This document shows positions 54,441 to 64,000 of a stretch of 64,000 nt of DNA, piece after piece (the stretch's first letter is position 1; each line of letters starts with the position of its first letter). Location: positions 620,001 through 684,000 of the forward strand of contig NZ_VSIY01000004.1 of NCBI RefSeq assembly GCF_008086115.1. The letters are read 5' to 3'. Made by a program: the position numbers and the translations under genes. The stretch is from Maritimibacter fusiformis. Its GTDB lineage: Bacteria; Pseudomonadota; Alphaproteobacteria; Rhodobacterales; Rhodobacteraceae. Under the pieces are notes generated by a model. It had not been told where the DNA came from, searched no databases, and saw nothing but the letters and a program-made list of their open reading frames with translations.

Positions 54441-55864
54441 GCCGCCGATCCGCCCACTGTCAGCCCGCCGATCAGCAGCGTCGGCTGGCCCACCCCCACC
54501 GGCACCCACTGGCCCGCCTTGCCGCAGTTGCCGATGCCGGGGTCGAGCGCCACGTCGTTGCCGATGGCCCTGATCCGCTTCATCGCGTCGGGGCCGTCTC
54601 CGATCAGGGTGGCGCCCTTGACCGGTGCGCCGATCTTGCCGTCCTTCACGCGGTAGGCCTCGGTGCAGGAGAACACGAACTTGCCGTTGGTGATGTCGAC
54701 CTGCCCGCCGCCGAAGCCGACCGCATAGATGCCGTCCTTGAGCTCGGCCACCACCTCGTCGCGGGTGGCCTGGCCGCCCTCCATGATGGTGTTGGTCATG
54801 CGCGGCATCGGCGCGTGGGCAAAACTCTCGCGCCGCCCGTTGCCGGTGGGGGCGACCCCCATCAGCCGCGCGTTCTGCCGGTCCTGCATGTAGCCCACCA
54901 GCACCCCGTCCTCGATCAGCACGGTCCGGTTGGTCGGCGTGCCCTCGTCATCGACGGAGAGCGAGCCGCGCCGGTCGGGCAGGGTGCCGTCATCGACCAC
55001 GGTGACGCCCCGGGCCGCGACCTGCTGGCCGATCAGCCCGGAAAACGCCGAGGTGCCCTTGCGGTTGAAATCGCCCTCGAGCCCGTGGCCGACCGCCTCG
55101 TGCAGCAGGATGCCGGGCCATCCGGCGCCCAGCACCACGTCCATCTCGCCCGCAGGCGCCGGTTCGGCGGCGAGGTTCACCAGCGCGATGCGCAGCGCCT
55201 CGCGCGTCGTGGCCTGCCAGCTTTCCGCCGCGATCAGCCCGGTCAGCCCGGTGCGCCCGCCGCCGCCATGCCCACCGCTTTCGCGCCGCCCGTTTTCCTC
55301 GACGATGACCGAGACGTTGAGCCGCGTCATCGGCCTTGTGTCCGACACCAGCGTGCCATCCGGGCGCAGGATGTGAACCTCCTGCAGGCTGGCCGCGATG
55401 GTCGCTGACACCTGCACCACGCGCGGGTCGAGATCGCGGGCGAAGGCGTCGATCTCGCGCAGGGTCTCGACCTTCACGGGAAAGGCCGCGTCGGTCATCG
55501 GGTCGTTGTCGGTATAGAGCTTCTGGTTGGTGCGCGTCGGGCTGTCGGCAAGCCGCCCGCCGCCCGCGCCCACCGCAAGGCGCGCGGTCTCGGCGGCGCG
55601 GGTCAGGGCGGCCTCGGAGATCTCGGTGGAATGGGCATAACCCGCCGTTTCGGCGTTCACCGCGCGCAGCCCGAACCCCTCGGAGGCGTCATAGCTTGCG
55701 TTGCGCAGGCGTCCATCGTCGAACACCAGCGCCTCCGAGCGGCGGCGTTCCAGGAACAACTCGCCATCGTCGGCACCTGTTGTCGCGCCGCGCAGCACCG
55801 CCAGCGCGCGCGATTCGTCGAGATGGGTTTCGAACGGGCGGAAGGGGTCGCTGTTATTCGACAT
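54437..55864 (-). CDS. tldD: metalloprotease TldD
   Basis: 475 residues. Metal site HEAVGHGLEGD: His255, Glu256 and His260 form the HExxxH motif. Other conserved parts are GGHGGGGRTG, EDGVLVGYMQDR, AHAPMPRMTNTIMEGG and FSCTEAY. With TldE (not here) it matures modified peptides such as microcin B17 and degrades unfolded peptides. It reads away from coxB. Confidence 0.95.
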   Translation of the reverse strand: MSNNSDPFRPFETHLDESRALAVLRGATTGADDGELFLERRRSEALVFDDGRLRNASYDASEGFGLRAVNAETAGYAHSTEISEAALTRAAETARLAVGAGGGRLADSPTRTNQKLYTDNDPMTDAAFPVKVETLREIDAFARDLDPRVVQVSATIAASLQEVHILRPDGTLVSDTRPMTRLNVSVIVEENGRRESGGHGGGGRTGLTGLIAAESWQATTREALRIALVNLAAEPAPAGEMDVVLGAGWPGILLHEAVGHGLEGDFNRKGTSAFSGLIGQQVAARGVTVVDDGTLPDRRGSLSVDDEGTPTNRTVLIEDGVLVGYMQDRQNARLMGVAPTGNGRRESFAHAPMPRMTNTIMEGGQATRDEVVAELKDGIYAVGFGGGQVDITNGKFVFSCTEAYRVKDGKIGAPVKGATLIGDGPDAMKRIRAIGNDVALDPGIGNCGKAGQWVPVGVGQPTLLIGGLTVGGSAA

Positions 55865-56051
55865 GGAATTCCTCTAAACTGCAGGGAGCTGCATATGTGG
55901 CCACGCAAATGGCCGAATTTCACTTGTTCCTTACGCGGTAATATGGTTTCACCAAGGACGGGAGACAACGGCAAACCCGCATGTCAAGCGGAGAACCGAC
56001 GATTGAGGCGCGACAAAAACGCGCCAGGCCAGGAAGATCAGGAAGATACCG

Positions 56052-56909
56052 ATGCAAGCGATGAAAAAGACCCTGTGGCCCCTGGCCACTGTTGCCGCAA
56101 CCCTTGGAGCCAGTGCCGCCTGGGCGCAGGACCTCGAGGTGCGCGGTGCACCCGTGCCCGGCGGCATGTCGCTGCAACCGGCGGCAACCGATGTCGCCGC
56201 GGCGACCTATTTCCTCGACGATCTGGTGCATTACATCGCCGTGGGCATCGCGGTGCTGGTGCTGGTGCTGGTGCTCTGGGTGATCGTGCGCTACAACCGC
56301 CGCGCCAACGCCAATCCGCGCCGCTTTACCCACAACACACCGATCGAGATCATCTGGACGCTGGTCCCGATCCTGATCCTGGTGTTCATCGGCGCCAACT
56401 CGATGCCGGTCCTGTTCAAACAGCAGGAGATCCCGGAAGGCGACGTGGTCATCAAGGTCACCGGCAACCAGTGGTTCTGGTCCTATGAATATGTCGACAA
56501 CGAATTCGGCTTCGACAGTTTCATGCTGTCGCGCGATGAACTGGCCGACCACGGCTATGCCGACGAGCTTTACCTTCTGGCCACCGACACCGCCGTGGTG
56601 GTGCCGACCGGCAAGAAGGTCGTGATGCAGGTCACCGGGTCGGACGTGATCCATTCCTGGACGATCCCGGCCTTCGGCGTGAAGCAGGACGCGGTGCCGG
56701 GCCGTCTGGCGGAACTGTGGTTCACCGTCGATCCGGGCAAGGAAGGCATCTATTTCGGCCAGTGCTCGGAATTGTGCGGCAAGGACCACGCCTATATGCC
56801 GATCACCGTCAAGGCGGTGACCGAGGCGGAATACGAGGCCTGGCTGGACGAAGCGATTGAGGAATACGCCGGCACGCCGCGCCCGATCGACGTGGCCATG
56901 GCCGAGTGA
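56052..56909 (+). CDS. coxB: cytochrome c oxidase subunit II
   Basis: 285 residues. A signal sequence at the N-terminus ([23 protein letters not shown]) is followed by two membrane helices ([22 protein letters not shown] and [24 protein letters not shown]). The CuA site is [12 protein letters not shown] with GQ before it ([16 protein letters not shown]). First gene of the operon coxB-ctaB-small protein-ctaG-coxC. Subunit I (coxA/ctaD) is not in the window. The region 55865-56051 must contain its promoter but no clear hexamer pair is visible. Confidence 0.96.
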   Translation: MQAMKKTLWPLATVAATLGASAAWAQDLEVRGAPVPGGMSLQPAATDVAAATYFLDDLVHYIAVGIAVLVLVLVLWVIVRYNRRANANPRRFTHNTPIEIIWTLVPILILVFIGANSMPVLFKQQEIPEGDVVIKVTGNQWFWSYEYVDNEFGFDSFMLSRDELADHGYADELYLLATDTAVVVPTGKKVVMQVTGSDVIHSWTIPAFGVKQDAVPGRLAELWFTVDPGKEGIYFGQCSELCGKDHAYMPITVKAVTEAEYEAWLDEAIEEYAGTPRPIDVAMAE

Positions 56910-56988
56910 ACAAGCCGCGGCGCGCGGGGTTCACGCCTGCGCGCATCCGCACGGTCGCGGGGACGGCCGGCAAATGTGGGTGATCTGA

Positions 56989-57924
56989 ATGACCGAGACC
57001 ACGAGCGTCTTCGACAGCGACAGGGAAGCGGGCTTCGGCGATTACGTCGCCCTACTGAAGCCGCGCGTGATGGCGCTGGTGGTGTTCACCGCCGTGGCCG
57101 GCCTGGTGGTCGCGCCGGGCAGCATGAACCCGATCATCGCCTTTGCCGCGATCCTGTTCATCGCGCTGGGCGGCGGCGCCTCGGGTGCTTTGAACATGTG
57201 GTGGGATGCCGATATCGACCGGCTGATGCGGCGCACCCAGAAACGCCCGATCCCCTCGGGCAAGCTGACCGAGGGCGATGCGCTGGCGCTGGGCGTGGCG
57301 CTGTCCTTCTTCGCCGTGGTGATGCTGTTTCTGGCCACCAACCTGGTGGCGGCGGGGCTTCTGGCCTTCACGATCTTCTTTTACGTGGTGATCTACACCA
57401 TGTGGCTCAAGCGCACGACGCCGCAGAACATCGTGATCGGCGGCGCCGCCGGGGCGTTTCCGCCGATGATCGGCTGGGCCGCCGCGACCGGCGGCATCAG
57501 CGTCGAGGCGGTGCTGATGTTCGCGCTGACCTTCGCCTGGACGCCGCCGCATTTCTGGGCGCTGGCGCTCTTTGTCAAGGACGACTACGCCAACGCGCAC
57601 GTGCCGATGCTGACCGTCACCCATGGCCGCGACGCCACCCGCAAGCATATCCTGGTCTACACGCTGGCGCTGGCCGTGGTGGCGCTGGCGCTTGGGCTGA
57701 CCTCGGTCGGCGGGCCGATCTACATGGCGGTGGCGGTGGTGATGAACGGCTGGTTCATCCTCGGCGCGATCCGCATCCTCAGGCGCGACGACGCGGCCTC
57801 TCACGCCGACAAGCACCTGGCCGAGCGCAAGTTCTTCAAGCTCTCGCTCTACTACCTGTTCCTGCATTTCGGCGCCCTGATGCTCGAGGCCGGGCTGGCG
57901 CCCTACGGGCTGGGGGGCTGGTGA
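56989..57924 (+). CDS. ctaB: protoheme IX farnesyltransferase
   Basis: 311 residues with nine membrane helices. The prenyl-diphosphate motif is [23 protein letters not shown] near residues 67-89. Makes heme O from heme B for the oxidase. ATG at 56989; stop overlaps the next start by one base (TGATG). Confidence 0.96.
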   Translation: MTETTSVFDSDREAGFGDYVALLKPRVMALVVFTAVAGLVVAPGSMNPIIAFAAILFIALGGGASGALNMWWDADIDRLMRRTQKRPIPSGKLTEGDALALGVALSFFAVVMLFLATNLVAAGLLAFTIFFYVVIYTMWLKRTTPQNIVIGGAAGAFPPMIGWAAATGGISVEAVLMFALTFAWTPPHFWALALFVKDDYANAHVPMLTVTHGRDATRKHILVYTLALAVVALALGLTSVGGPIYMAVAVVMNGWFILGAIRILRRDDAASHADKHLAERKFFKLSLYYLFLHFGALMLEAGLAPYGLGGW

Positions 57925-58118
57925 TGGCGACCCGTATTCGTGCCGAACATGAGCTTCACCGCCGCCGCCTCAGCCGCAATGTCGGGCTGGGGGTGACGCT
58001 GGTGCTGTTCGTGGTGCTGGTCTACGGGCTGACCATCGCCAAGCTCGGCACCGACCCGACCGACGCGCTCGGCATCACCCCGCCGCCTGCCGCCACCGAC
58101 GGGGAGGGCGGGCAATGA
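57924..58118 (+). CDS. small membrane protein between ctaB and ctaG (CoxF-like)
   Basis: 64 residues: a charged N-terminus ([19 protein letters not shown]), one membrane helix ([23 protein letters not shown]) and a short Pro-rich tail. Small proteins in this position are called CoxF in some oxidase operons. It overlaps both neighbours (TGATG and ATGA), which supports real expression. The role in oxidase assembly is inferred from position. Confidence 0.8.
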   Translation: MATRIRAEHELHRRRLSRNVGLGVTLVLFVVLVYGLTIAKLGTDPTDALGITPPPAATDGEGGQ

Positions 58119-58693
58119 GCCACTGGTCCCCGGTGCAAAAGACCCTTGCCGCGCTGTCGCTGGTGGTCATCACCATGGGCGCGCTGGGCTGGGCGGCGGT
58201 GCCGTTCTATGACTGGTTCTGCCGCGTCACCGGCTATGCCGGCACCACCGGCGTGGCCGCCTCGGCCTCCGACACGGTGCTGGAAAAGACCATCAAGGTG
58301 CGTTTCGACGGCTCGATCGAGCGGGACATGCCGTGGGAGTTCAAACCGGCGCAGCGCGAGATGGAGATCAGGCTGGGCGAGACCGGGCTGGCCTTCTACG
58401 AGGCCTACAACCCCACCGACCGGCCCATCGCCGGCACCGCCAGCTACAACGTCGCACCGTTCACCGCCGGCCCCTATTTCATCAAGATCGACTGTTTCTG
58501 CTTTACCGAGCAGGTGCTGCAACCGGGCGAACGCGTGTCGATGCCCGTGACCTTCTACGTCGATCCCGAGATCACCGAGGACAGGGACGCCAAGTTCGCC
58601 AAGGCCATCACCTTGTCCTATACGTTTCACGAAACCGCATTGCCGGAGGAATACGCGCATCTCGATGCCGATGCTCCGGCGCCACAGAACTAA
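58115..58693 (+). CDS. ctaG: cytochrome c oxidase assembly protein CtaG (Cox11)
   Basis: 192 residues. A membrane anchor ([34 protein letters not shown]) is followed by the copper-chaperone domain with [13 protein letters not shown] and [11 protein letters not shown]. Delivers copper to CuB of subunit I. ATG at 58115 overlaps the CoxF-like gene by four bases. Confidence 0.96.
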   Translation: MSHWSPVQKTLAALSLVVITMGALGWAAVPFYDWFCRVTGYAGTTGVAASASDTVLEKTIKVRFDGSIERDMPWEFKPAQREMEIRLGETGLAFYEAYNPTDRPIAGTASYNVAPFTAGPYFIKIDCFCFTEQVLQPGERVSMPVTFYVDPEITEDRDAKFAKAITLSYTFHETALPEEYAHLDADAPAPQN

Positions 58694-58720
58694 CCGACAA
58701 GGGTGAGGGACGAACAAAGA

Positions 58721-59521
58721 ATGGCTCACGCAAAAAACCACGATTATCACATCCTCAAGCCGTCGATACACCCGCTGGTGGCTTCGGTCGGCGCTTTCAT
58801 CATGCTCTACGGCGCGGTGCGCTGGATGCACGACCAGGGCCCCTGGATCTTCGGGGTCGGGCTGATCCTGGTGCTCTACACGATGTTCGCCTGGTGGTCG
58901 GACGTGGTGGACGAGGCGCAGACCGGCGACCACACCCCGGTGGTGCGGATCGGCCTTCGCTATGGCTTCATCCTGTTCATCATCTCCGAGGTGATGTTCT
59001 TCTTCGCCTGGTTCTGGAACTTCTTCAAGCACGCGCTCTACCCGATGGGCCCGCAAAGCCCTGCGGTCGACGGCGTCTGGCCGCCGGCGGGGATCGAGAC
59101 CTTCGACCCCTGGCACCTGCCGCTGATCAACACGCTGATCCTGCTGCTGTCGGGTGCGGCGGCAACCTGGGCGCACCACGCGCTGGTGCATGAAAACAAC
59201 CGCCGCGATCTCGTGAACGGCCTGGCCATCGCGATCATCCTGGGCGTTCTGTTCACCTTCTTCCAGGCCTATGAATACAGCCACGCCGCCTTCGGCCTTG
59301 CCGGCAACATCTACGGCGCGTCGTTCTACATGGCGACGGGGTTTCACGGCTTTCACGTGATCATCGGCACGATCTTCCTGTTCGTCTGCCTGATGCGCGC
59401 GCTCAAGGGCCATTTCACCCCCGAGGCGCATGTCGGCTTCGAGGCGGCGGCTTGGTACTGGCACTTCGTCGACGTGGTCTGGCTGTTCCTGTTCGCCTCG
59501 ATCTACGTCTGGGGCAGCTGA
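58721..59521 (+). CDS. coxC: cytochrome c oxidase subunit III
   Basis: 266 residues with seven membrane helices. Conserved: [36 protein letters not shown] and [21 protein letters not shown]. The ATG at 58721 follows GAGGGACG. The operon ends with a strong hairpin after this gene. Confidence 0.97.
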   Translation: MAHAKNHDYHILKPSIHPLVASVGAFIMLYGAVRWMHDQGPWIFGVGLILVLYTMFAWWSDVVDEAQTGDHTPVVRIGLRYGFILFIISEVMFFFAWFWNFFKHALYPMGPQSPAVDGVWPPAGIETFDPWHLPLINTLILLLSGAAATWAHHALVHENNRRDLVNGLAIAIILGVLFTFFQAYEYSHAAFGLAGNIYGASFYMATGFHGFHVIIGTIFLFVCLMRALKGHFTPEAHVGFEAAAWYWHFVDVVWLFLFASIYVWGS

Positions 59522-59561
59522 CGCCGGCTTGCCCTTCCGGGCGAATTGCGAAACATCTGGG

Positions 59562-59590
59562 GCGCGGGGGACAACCCCCGCGCTTTTCTT
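59562..59590 (+). terminator. intrinsic terminator after coxC
   Basis: A perfect 9-bp GC stem (GCGCGGGGG / CCCCCGCGC) with an ACAA loop, followed directly by TTTTCTT. Located 40 bases after the coxC stop and 12 bases before surf1, it should end or attenuate the oxidase operon. Confidence 0.85.
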
Positions 59591-59602
59591 ATCGGAGGTG
59601 TC

Positions 59603-60316
59603 ATGGCCCGTCAGATCGTGACAGGCGTGTTTCTGGTTGCCGGGCTGGCCCTGTTCATCGGCCTTGGCCTGTGGCAGGTCGAGCGGCTGATGTGGAAGCA
59701 ATCGGTGATCGCGGGGATCGAGGCGCGCATCGGCGACGCGCCCGCCCCGCTGCCCGCCGTGCCGGACCCGGACGCCGACCGCTATCTGCCGGTTGCCGTG
59801 ACCGGCGCGATGGGCGACGGCGCGCTGCATGTCCTGGTGTCGTCGCGCGACTACGGCGCCGGGTTTCGCCTGATCGCCCCCTTCACGCTGGCGGATGGCC
59901 GCCGCATCATGGTCGACCGAGGCTATGTGCCCACCGAGTTGAAGGAGGCGCCACGCGCGACCGGCCCGATGACCGTCACCGGCAACCTGCATTGGCCGCA
60001 GGAACGCGACGCCTACACGCCCGAGGATGACCCGGACGGCAACTGGTGGTATGCCCGCGACGTGACGAAAATGGCCGCAGCCCTTGGCACCGAGCCGGTG
60101 CTGGTGGTCGCCCGCACCCCCACCGATCCGCAGATCCTGCCGATGCCGGTCAGCGCAGAGGACATCCCGAACGACCATCTGGGCTATGCGATCACCTGGT
60201 TTCTGCTTGCGGCCACATGGGCGGTGATGACAGGCTTTGCGCTTTGGCGTATACGGCGCCGGGCGCAGGCGGGCGCGGGCGGATTGCGGCCCGAAGGCAG
60301 AGGCGAGAGCACATGA
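59603..60316 (+). CDS. surf1: SURF1-family cytochrome oxidase assembly protein
   Basis: 237 residues. Two membrane helices (GVFLVAGLALFIGLGLWQVERLMWK near the N-terminus and HLGYAITWFLLAATWAVMTGFALWRI near the C-terminus) flank a soluble domain with GAGFRLIAPFTLADGRRIMVDRGYVP. It starts after a GGAGG site, 12 bases beyond the coxC terminator, so it may need its own promoter or readthrough. The stop overlaps thrC (ATGA). Confidence 0.92.
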   Translation: MARQIVTGVFLVAGLALFIGLGLWQVERLMWKQSVIAGIEARIGDAPAPLPAVPDPDADRYLPVAVTGAMGDGALHVLVSSRDYGAGFRLIAPFTLADGRRIMVDRGYVPTELKEAPRATGPMTVTGNLHWPQERDAYTPEDDPDGNWWYARDVTKMAAALGTEPVLVVARTPTDPQILPMPVSAEDIPNDHLGYAITWFLLAATWAVMTGFALWRIRRRAQAGAGGLRPEGRGEST

Positions 60317-61698
60317 AATACATTTCCACCCGGGGCAACGCACCGGCCTTGAGTTTCGAAGAGGCGATGCTGGCGGGGCTGGCGCGCGATGGCGGGCTTT
60401 ACGTTCCGAAAAACGTGTCCGAACGCCGCCACGACGAGATCGCGGCGCTGCCCGGAATGAGCTATGAGGAAGTCGCCTATTGGCTGATGCGCCCGTTCAT
60501 CGGCGAAAGCTTTTCGGCCGAGGAACTGCGCACCATCATCGAACGCGCCTACGCGGGCTTCGGACATGCAGCGCGCGCACCTTTGGTGCAGCTTGGCCCC
60601 AACCACTTTCTGCTGGAGCTGTTTCACGGCCCGACGCTGGCGTTCAAGGACTTCGCCATGCAGCTTATCGGCCAGATGTTCCAGACCGCGCTGGCCAAGC
60701 GCGGCGAGCGCATCACCATCGTCGGCGCGACCTCGGGCGACACCGGATCGGCGGCGATCGAGGCGTTTCGCGGGCTGGACAACGTCGATGTCTTCATCCT
60801 GTTCCCGCATGGCCGGGTCTCGGAGGTGCAGCGCCGCCAGATGACCACGCCGACCGAGTCCAACGTCCACGCGCTGGCGGTGGATGGCGATTTCGACGAC
60901 TGCCAGGCGCGGCTCAAGGACATGTTCAACCATTTCGAGTTTCGTGACGCCGTGGGTCTCGCCGGCGTCAACTCGATCAACTGGGCACGGGTGCTGGCGC
61001 AGGTGGTCTATTACTTTACCGCCGCCTCGAGCCTCGGCGCGCCCTTGCGCCCGGTCAGTTTCACCGTGCCCACCGGCAATTTCGGCGACATCTTCGCCGG
61101 CTACATCGCGCGCAAGCTGGGCCTGCCGATTGAAAAGCTGGTGATCGCCACCAACCAGAACGACATCCTGCACCGCACGCTGGAAACCGGCAGCTATACC
61201 AAGGCCGAAGTCACGCCCTCGATCAGCCCGTCGATGGATATCCAGGTCTCGTCCAACTTCGAGCGCGTGCTGTTCGACGCCTATGGGCGCGACGGCGCGG
61301 TGGTGGCCGAGCAGATGGCCGACCTTGCAAGCGGCGGCTTCACCATCAGCCAGGGCGCCATCGACTTTCTGCGCGCCGAGTTCGCCTCCGGCACCGCGTC
61401 GGAGGACGAGACCCGCGCCACCATCAAGGCGATCTGGGAAACCACCGGCCAGGTCATCTGCCCGCACACCGCCGTCGGCGTGAAGGTGGCCGGGGAACAC
61501 CTGGGCGCCACCCCGATGATCACGCTGGCCACCGCGCATCCGGCCAAGTTCCCCGACGCGGTGCGCGAAGCCTCGGGCCAGGACGTGCCGCTGCCGCCGC
61601 GCATGGCCGACCTGTTTGACCGGGACGAGCGCGTGACCCGCGTGCCCAATGACCTCGCCGCGATCGAGGCACTGATCCGCGAGCGCACCGGGCGATGA
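60313..61698 (+). CDS. thrC: threonine synthase
   Basis: 461 residues. N-terminal MKYISTRGNAPALSFEEAMLAGLARDGGLYVP, the PLP Lys112 in GPTLAFKDFAMQL, the phosphate loop GATSGDTGSAA, and VNSINWARVLAQ. Converts O-phosphohomoserine to threonine. Overlaps surf1 and the M16 gene by four bases (ATGA), so the three are co-translated. Confidence 0.97.
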   Translation: MKYISTRGNAPALSFEEAMLAGLARDGGLYVPKNVSERRHDEIAALPGMSYEEVAYWLMRPFIGESFSAEELRTIIERAYAGFGHAARAPLVQLGPNHFLLELFHGPTLAFKDFAMQLIGQMFQTALAKRGERITIVGATSGDTGSAAIEAFRGLDNVDVFILFPHGRVSEVQRRQMTTPTESNVHALAVDGDFDDCQARLKDMFNHFEFRDAVGLAGVNSINWARVLAQVVYYFTAASSLGAPLRPVSFTVPTGNFGDIFAGYIARKLGLPIEKLVIATNQNDILHRTLETGSYTKAEVTPSISPSMDIQVSSNFERVLFDAYGRDGAVVAEQMADLASGGFTISQGAIDFLRAEFASGTASEDETRATIKAIWETTGQVICPHTAVGVKVAGEHLGATPMITLATAHPAKFPDAVREASGQDVPLPPRMADLFDRDERVTRVPNDLAAIEALIRERTGR

Positions 61699-62957
61699 GT
61701 ATCCGCTTCGACACCCTGGCCAACGGCTTTCGCGTCGTGACCGAGCACATGCCCGGCGTGGAGAGCGCCGCCCTCGGCGTCTGGGTGACGGCGGGCGGGC
61801 GGCATGAGCTTGCCGCCCAGAACGGCATCGCGCATTTCCTCGAACACATGGCGTTCAAGGGCACCAAGCGGCGCAGCGCGCTGCAGATCGCCGAGGAAAT
61901 CGAGGATGTCGGCGGCTATCTCAACGCCTACACCTCGCGCGAGGTCACGGCCTATTATGCCCGCGTGCTGAAAGAGGACGTGCCGCTGGCCTTCGACGTG
62001 ATCTCGGATATCGTGCTGAACCCGGTGTTCGACGCGCGCGAGATCGAGGTCGAGCGCGGCGTGATCCTGCAGGAGATCGGCCAGGCCCTCGACACGCCCG
62101 ACGACGTGATCTTCGACTGGTTGCAGGAGGTGGCCTATCCCGACCAGCCTATCGGGCGCACCATCCTTGGCCCGAGCGAGCGGGTGCGCGCCTTTGACCG
62201 CGAGGATCTGGCCGCCTTCGTCGCCCGCCACTACCGGCCCGAACGGATGATCCTGTCGGCGGCGGGCGCAGTCGATCACGACCAGATCATGCGGCTGGCC
62301 GAAGAGACTTTCGGCCATCTCGAACGCGGCAGCGAGGCGCTGATCGAGCCCGCCGGTTTCATCGGTGGCGAGCGGCGCGAGATGAAGACGCTGGAGCAGG
62401 TGCATTTCACGCTGGGGCTGGAAGGGCCGGGCTACGGCGACGCCGCGATCTATACCGCGCAGACCTTTGCCGGTGCCCTCGGTGGCGGCATGTCGTCGAG
62501 GCTGTTTCAGGAACTGCGCGAGAAGCGCGGGCTGTGCTACACCATCTTCGCGCAGGCCGGGGCCTATTCCGACACCGGGATGCTGACCATCTATGCCGGC
62601 ACCTCGCCGGGCGAGATCGCGGCGCTGGCGCGCCTGACGGTGGACGAGATCAAGCGCGCCGCCGACGACATGACGGCGGTCGAGGTCGACCGGGCGCGCG
62701 CGCAGATGAAGGCGGGGATGCTGATGGGGCTGGAATCGGCCTCGTCGCGCGCCGAACGGCTGGCGCGGCAGGTGTCGATCTGGAACCGGGTGATCCCGCT
62801 GGAAGAGACCGTGGAGCGCATCGACGCGGTCGATCTGGCCGCGGTGCGCGATTTCGCCGGCCGAACCGCGGGCGAGGCGCGCGTGGCGCTGGCGCTCTAT
62901 GGTCTCGCCGAAACCGCGCCGGGATACGAGGAACTGCGCGAAAGGCTTGTCGCGTGA
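61695..62957 (+). CDS. M16-family zinc peptidase (mitochondrial-processing-peptidase-like)
   Basis: 420 residues. The inverted zinc motif HFLEHMAFKG gives His47, Glu50 and His51, with the third ligand Glu in EVERGVILQEI. It resembles the pitrilysin/MPP-beta branch present in alphaproteobacteria. The C-terminal half has the usual GGGMSSRLFQELREKRGLCY motif. The natural substrates are unknown. Coupled to thrC and the next gene. Confidence 0.92.
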   Translation: MSIRFDTLANGFRVVTEHMPGVESAALGVWVTAGGRHELAAQNGIAHFLEHMAFKGTKRRSALQIAEEIEDVGGYLNAYTSREVTAYYARVLKEDVPLAFDVISDIVLNPVFDAREIEVERGVILQEIGQALDTPDDVIFDWLQEVAYPDQPIGRTILGPSERVRAFDREDLAAFVARHYRPERMILSAAGAVDHDQIMRLAEETFGHLERGSEALIEPAGFIGGERREMKTLEQVHFTLGLEGPGYGDAAIYTAQTFAGALGGGMSSRLFQELREKRGLCYTIFAQAGAYSDTGMLTIYAGTSPGEIAALARLTVDEIKRAADDMTAVEVDRARAQMKAGMLMGLESASSRAERLARQVSIWNRVIPLEETVERIDAVDLAAVRDFAGRTAGEARVALALYGLAETAPGYEELRERLVA

Positions 62958-63541
62958 TGTTCGGGCGCAGCCCGAAAGTCAGGATCGAGACCGAGCGCCT
63001 GACCCTGCGCCCGCCGCAACATGGCGACTATACCGGCTGGGCCAGGCTGCGCGACCAGAGCCGCGAATTCCTGACCCCGTGGGAGCCGACCTGGGCATCC
63101 GACCACCTCAGCCGCAAAAGCTTCACCAACCGCGTCTACTGGTCCAACCGCTCGGTCGCGCAGGGCACGGCGCTGCCGCTGTTCCTGATCCGGCGGCGTG
63201 ACGGGGTGCTGGTTGGGGCGCTGACGCTTGACAACATCCGGCGCGGCCCGGCGCAGGCGGGAACCACCGGATACTGGGTCGGCGCGCCCTATGCGCGGTC
63301 GGGATACATGCGCGAGGCGCTGGCGGCGCTGGTGCATTACGCCTTCACCGAGCTTGACCTCAGCCGGCTCGAGGCCGGGTGCCTGCCGGAAAACACCGCC
63401 TCGCGCGGGGTGCTGGAAAAGACCGGCTTCAAATACGAGGGCGTGGCGCAGAGCTATCTTCAGATCAACGGGCGCTGGCGCAACCACGTGCTCTACGCCA
63501 ACCTGCGCGCCGACCGGCGCGGGCGCACGGATACCCGCTAG
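62957..63541 (+). CDS. GNAT acetyltransferase (RimJ/RimL-like)
   Basis: 194 residues. RimJ-type start (IETERLTLRPPQHGDYTGWARLRDQSREFLTPWEP) and the acetyl-CoA-binding loop around GYWVGAPYARSGYMREALAALVHYAF, followed by ENTASRGVLEKTGFKYEG. Likely acetylates a protein N-terminus or small amine; substrate unknown. Its start overlaps the M16 stop by one base (TGATG). Confidence 0.92.
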   Translation: MFGRSPKVRIETERLTLRPPQHGDYTGWARLRDQSREFLTPWEPTWASDHLSRKSFTNRVYWSNRSVAQGTALPLFLIRRRDGVLVGALTLDNIRRGPAQAGTTGYWVGAPYARSGYMREALAALVHYAFTELDLSRLEAGCLPENTASRGVLEKTGFKYEGVAQSYLQINGRWRNHVLYANLRADRRGRTDTR

Positions 63542-63613
63542 CGGTATGGGGCAGGGCCCGGCGGTTGCCCCAAGCCATTGACTTCACGCCAACAGGCAGG
63601 CCAAGCAGGCGCG

Positions 63614-64000
63614 ATGAGACATGCCATTCCCCATGCCCGACCCGGCGAGGTGATCGGGTTGCTCGGCGGGTCGTTCGACCCGGCGCATGATGGCCATGCC
63701 CATATCACCCGCGAGGCGCTGAAACGGTTTCGCCTCGACCGGGTATGGTGGCTGGTCAGCCCGGGCAATCCGTTGAAGGCGCATGGTCCGGCGCCAATGG
63801 AACGGCGGCTGGCGCGGGCGCGGGCGGTGATCGACGATCCGCGCGTCGTGATCACCGACATCGAGGAGCGGCTGGGCACCCGCTACACCGCCGAGACGCT
63901 GGAACGGCTGTTCTGCCTGTATCCGCAAGCGCGCTTTGTCTGGCTGATGGGGGCCGACAACCTGGCCGGCTTTCACCTCTGGGAGAACTGGCAGGACATT
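63614..64000 (+). CDS. nadD: nicotinate-nucleotide adenylyltransferase, 3' end cut by window
   Basis: The first 129 residues are visible. The nucleotidyltransferase motif [13 protein letters not shown] is at residues 19-31, and the family segment [13 protein letters not shown] and [12 protein letters not shown] are present. Adenylates nicotinate mononucleotide in NAD synthesis. It starts 72 bases after the GNAT gene with a weak ribosome site (GCAGGCGCG). Confidence 0.93.
   Translation, partial: MRHAIPHARPGEVIGLLGGSFDPAHDGHAHITREALKRFRLDRVWWLVSPGNPLKAHGPAPMERRLARARAVIDDPRVVITDIEERLGTRYTAETLERLFCLYPQARFVWLMGADNLAGFHLWENWQDI

Noticed and set aside
55924..55944. TTGTTC and TAATAT near the coxB start, as promoter
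   Set aside because: The spacer is only 9 bases, too short for sigma-70; no matching -35 at 16-18 bases.
58022..60343. 773-codon minus frame over the oxidase genes
   Set aside because: Antisense to ctaG, coxC and surf1; no independent motif.

Overview
The window is a 64 kb piece of GC-rich chromosome from an alphaproteobacterium, most likely a Rhodobacterales (Rhodobacteraceae/Roseobacter-type) organism. The evidence is an NDUFA12-type complex I protein, GapR, an Aat/AccB/AccC block, an aa3 oxidase operon in the order coxB-ctaB-small membrane protein-ctaG-coxC-surf1, FNR-type (FnrL) boxes, a CtrA-like box at dprA and a RutR-like regulator. Genes are tightly packed on both strands, many with 1-8 bp start/stop overlaps. 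No insertion sequence, prophage, CRISPR array or rRNA is visible. There is one tRNA (Thr-TGT). Genes are cut by both window edges (a DMT transporter on the left, nadD on the right).

Layout. 1-7 kb: minus-strand ftsY operon, a membrane-tethered FMN glutamate-synthase-like protein, then trkH and a PLP enzyme on plus. 7-10.5 kb: clpP, clpX, a RidA-like protein, an NDUFA12 protein and a DUF2155 secreted protein. 10.5-13 kb: aat, accC, accB (minus). 13-17.3 kb: a RutR-like regulator with a RutR-like operator, an acyl-CoA synthetase/3-hydroxybutyrate-dehydrogenase pair, and an ECF sigma factor with a small membrane protein. 17.4-24.7 kb: a minus-strand operon livK-H-M-G-F-acs, facing a short-chain-acyl-CoA-type XRE regulator at 24.9 kb across an AT-rich region with three dyads. 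26-31.5 kb: a CPBP protease, a CheY-like regulator with a good promoter, a small membrane protein, a transporter-histidine kinase fusion (SSS-STAC-HK) and an orphan FliM/FliN-like protein. 31.6-36 kb: a DksA/TraR-type zinc-finger protein behind an FNR-like box, small proteins, GapR, a sulfotransferase-like protein, an iron-type ABC permease and tRNA-Thr. 36-39 kb: a GT-C glycosyltransferase and an MFS transporter.

39.1-47.4 kb is the most distinctive block: a complete Isp-type (group 1e-like) [NiFe]-hydrogenase locus. It holds hypC, hupD, hupH, hynS, isp1, isp2, hynL, hupK, hypA and hypB, with a perfect FNR box upstream of hupH. The membrane subunits Isp1 (NarI-like cytochrome b) and Isp2 (HdrD-like, two [4Fe-4S] sites and a CCG domain) suggest that hydrogen oxidation is coupled to the quinone pool or a thiol/disulfide-type couple. 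HypD, HypE and HypF are not in the window.

47.4-64 kb is mostly housekeeping: an FAH-family hydrolase, a PLD-like lipoprotein, topA, dprA (with a CtrA-like box), tldD, the cytochrome c oxidase operon, surf1, thrC, an M16 protease, a GNAT acetyltransferase and nadD. Two themes stand out: redox/anaerobic control (FNR boxes, hydrogenase, oxidase), and an acetate/short-chain acyl theme (acs, liv-type importer, acyl-CoA regulator, CrbS-like sensor kinase) spread over 17-31 kb.
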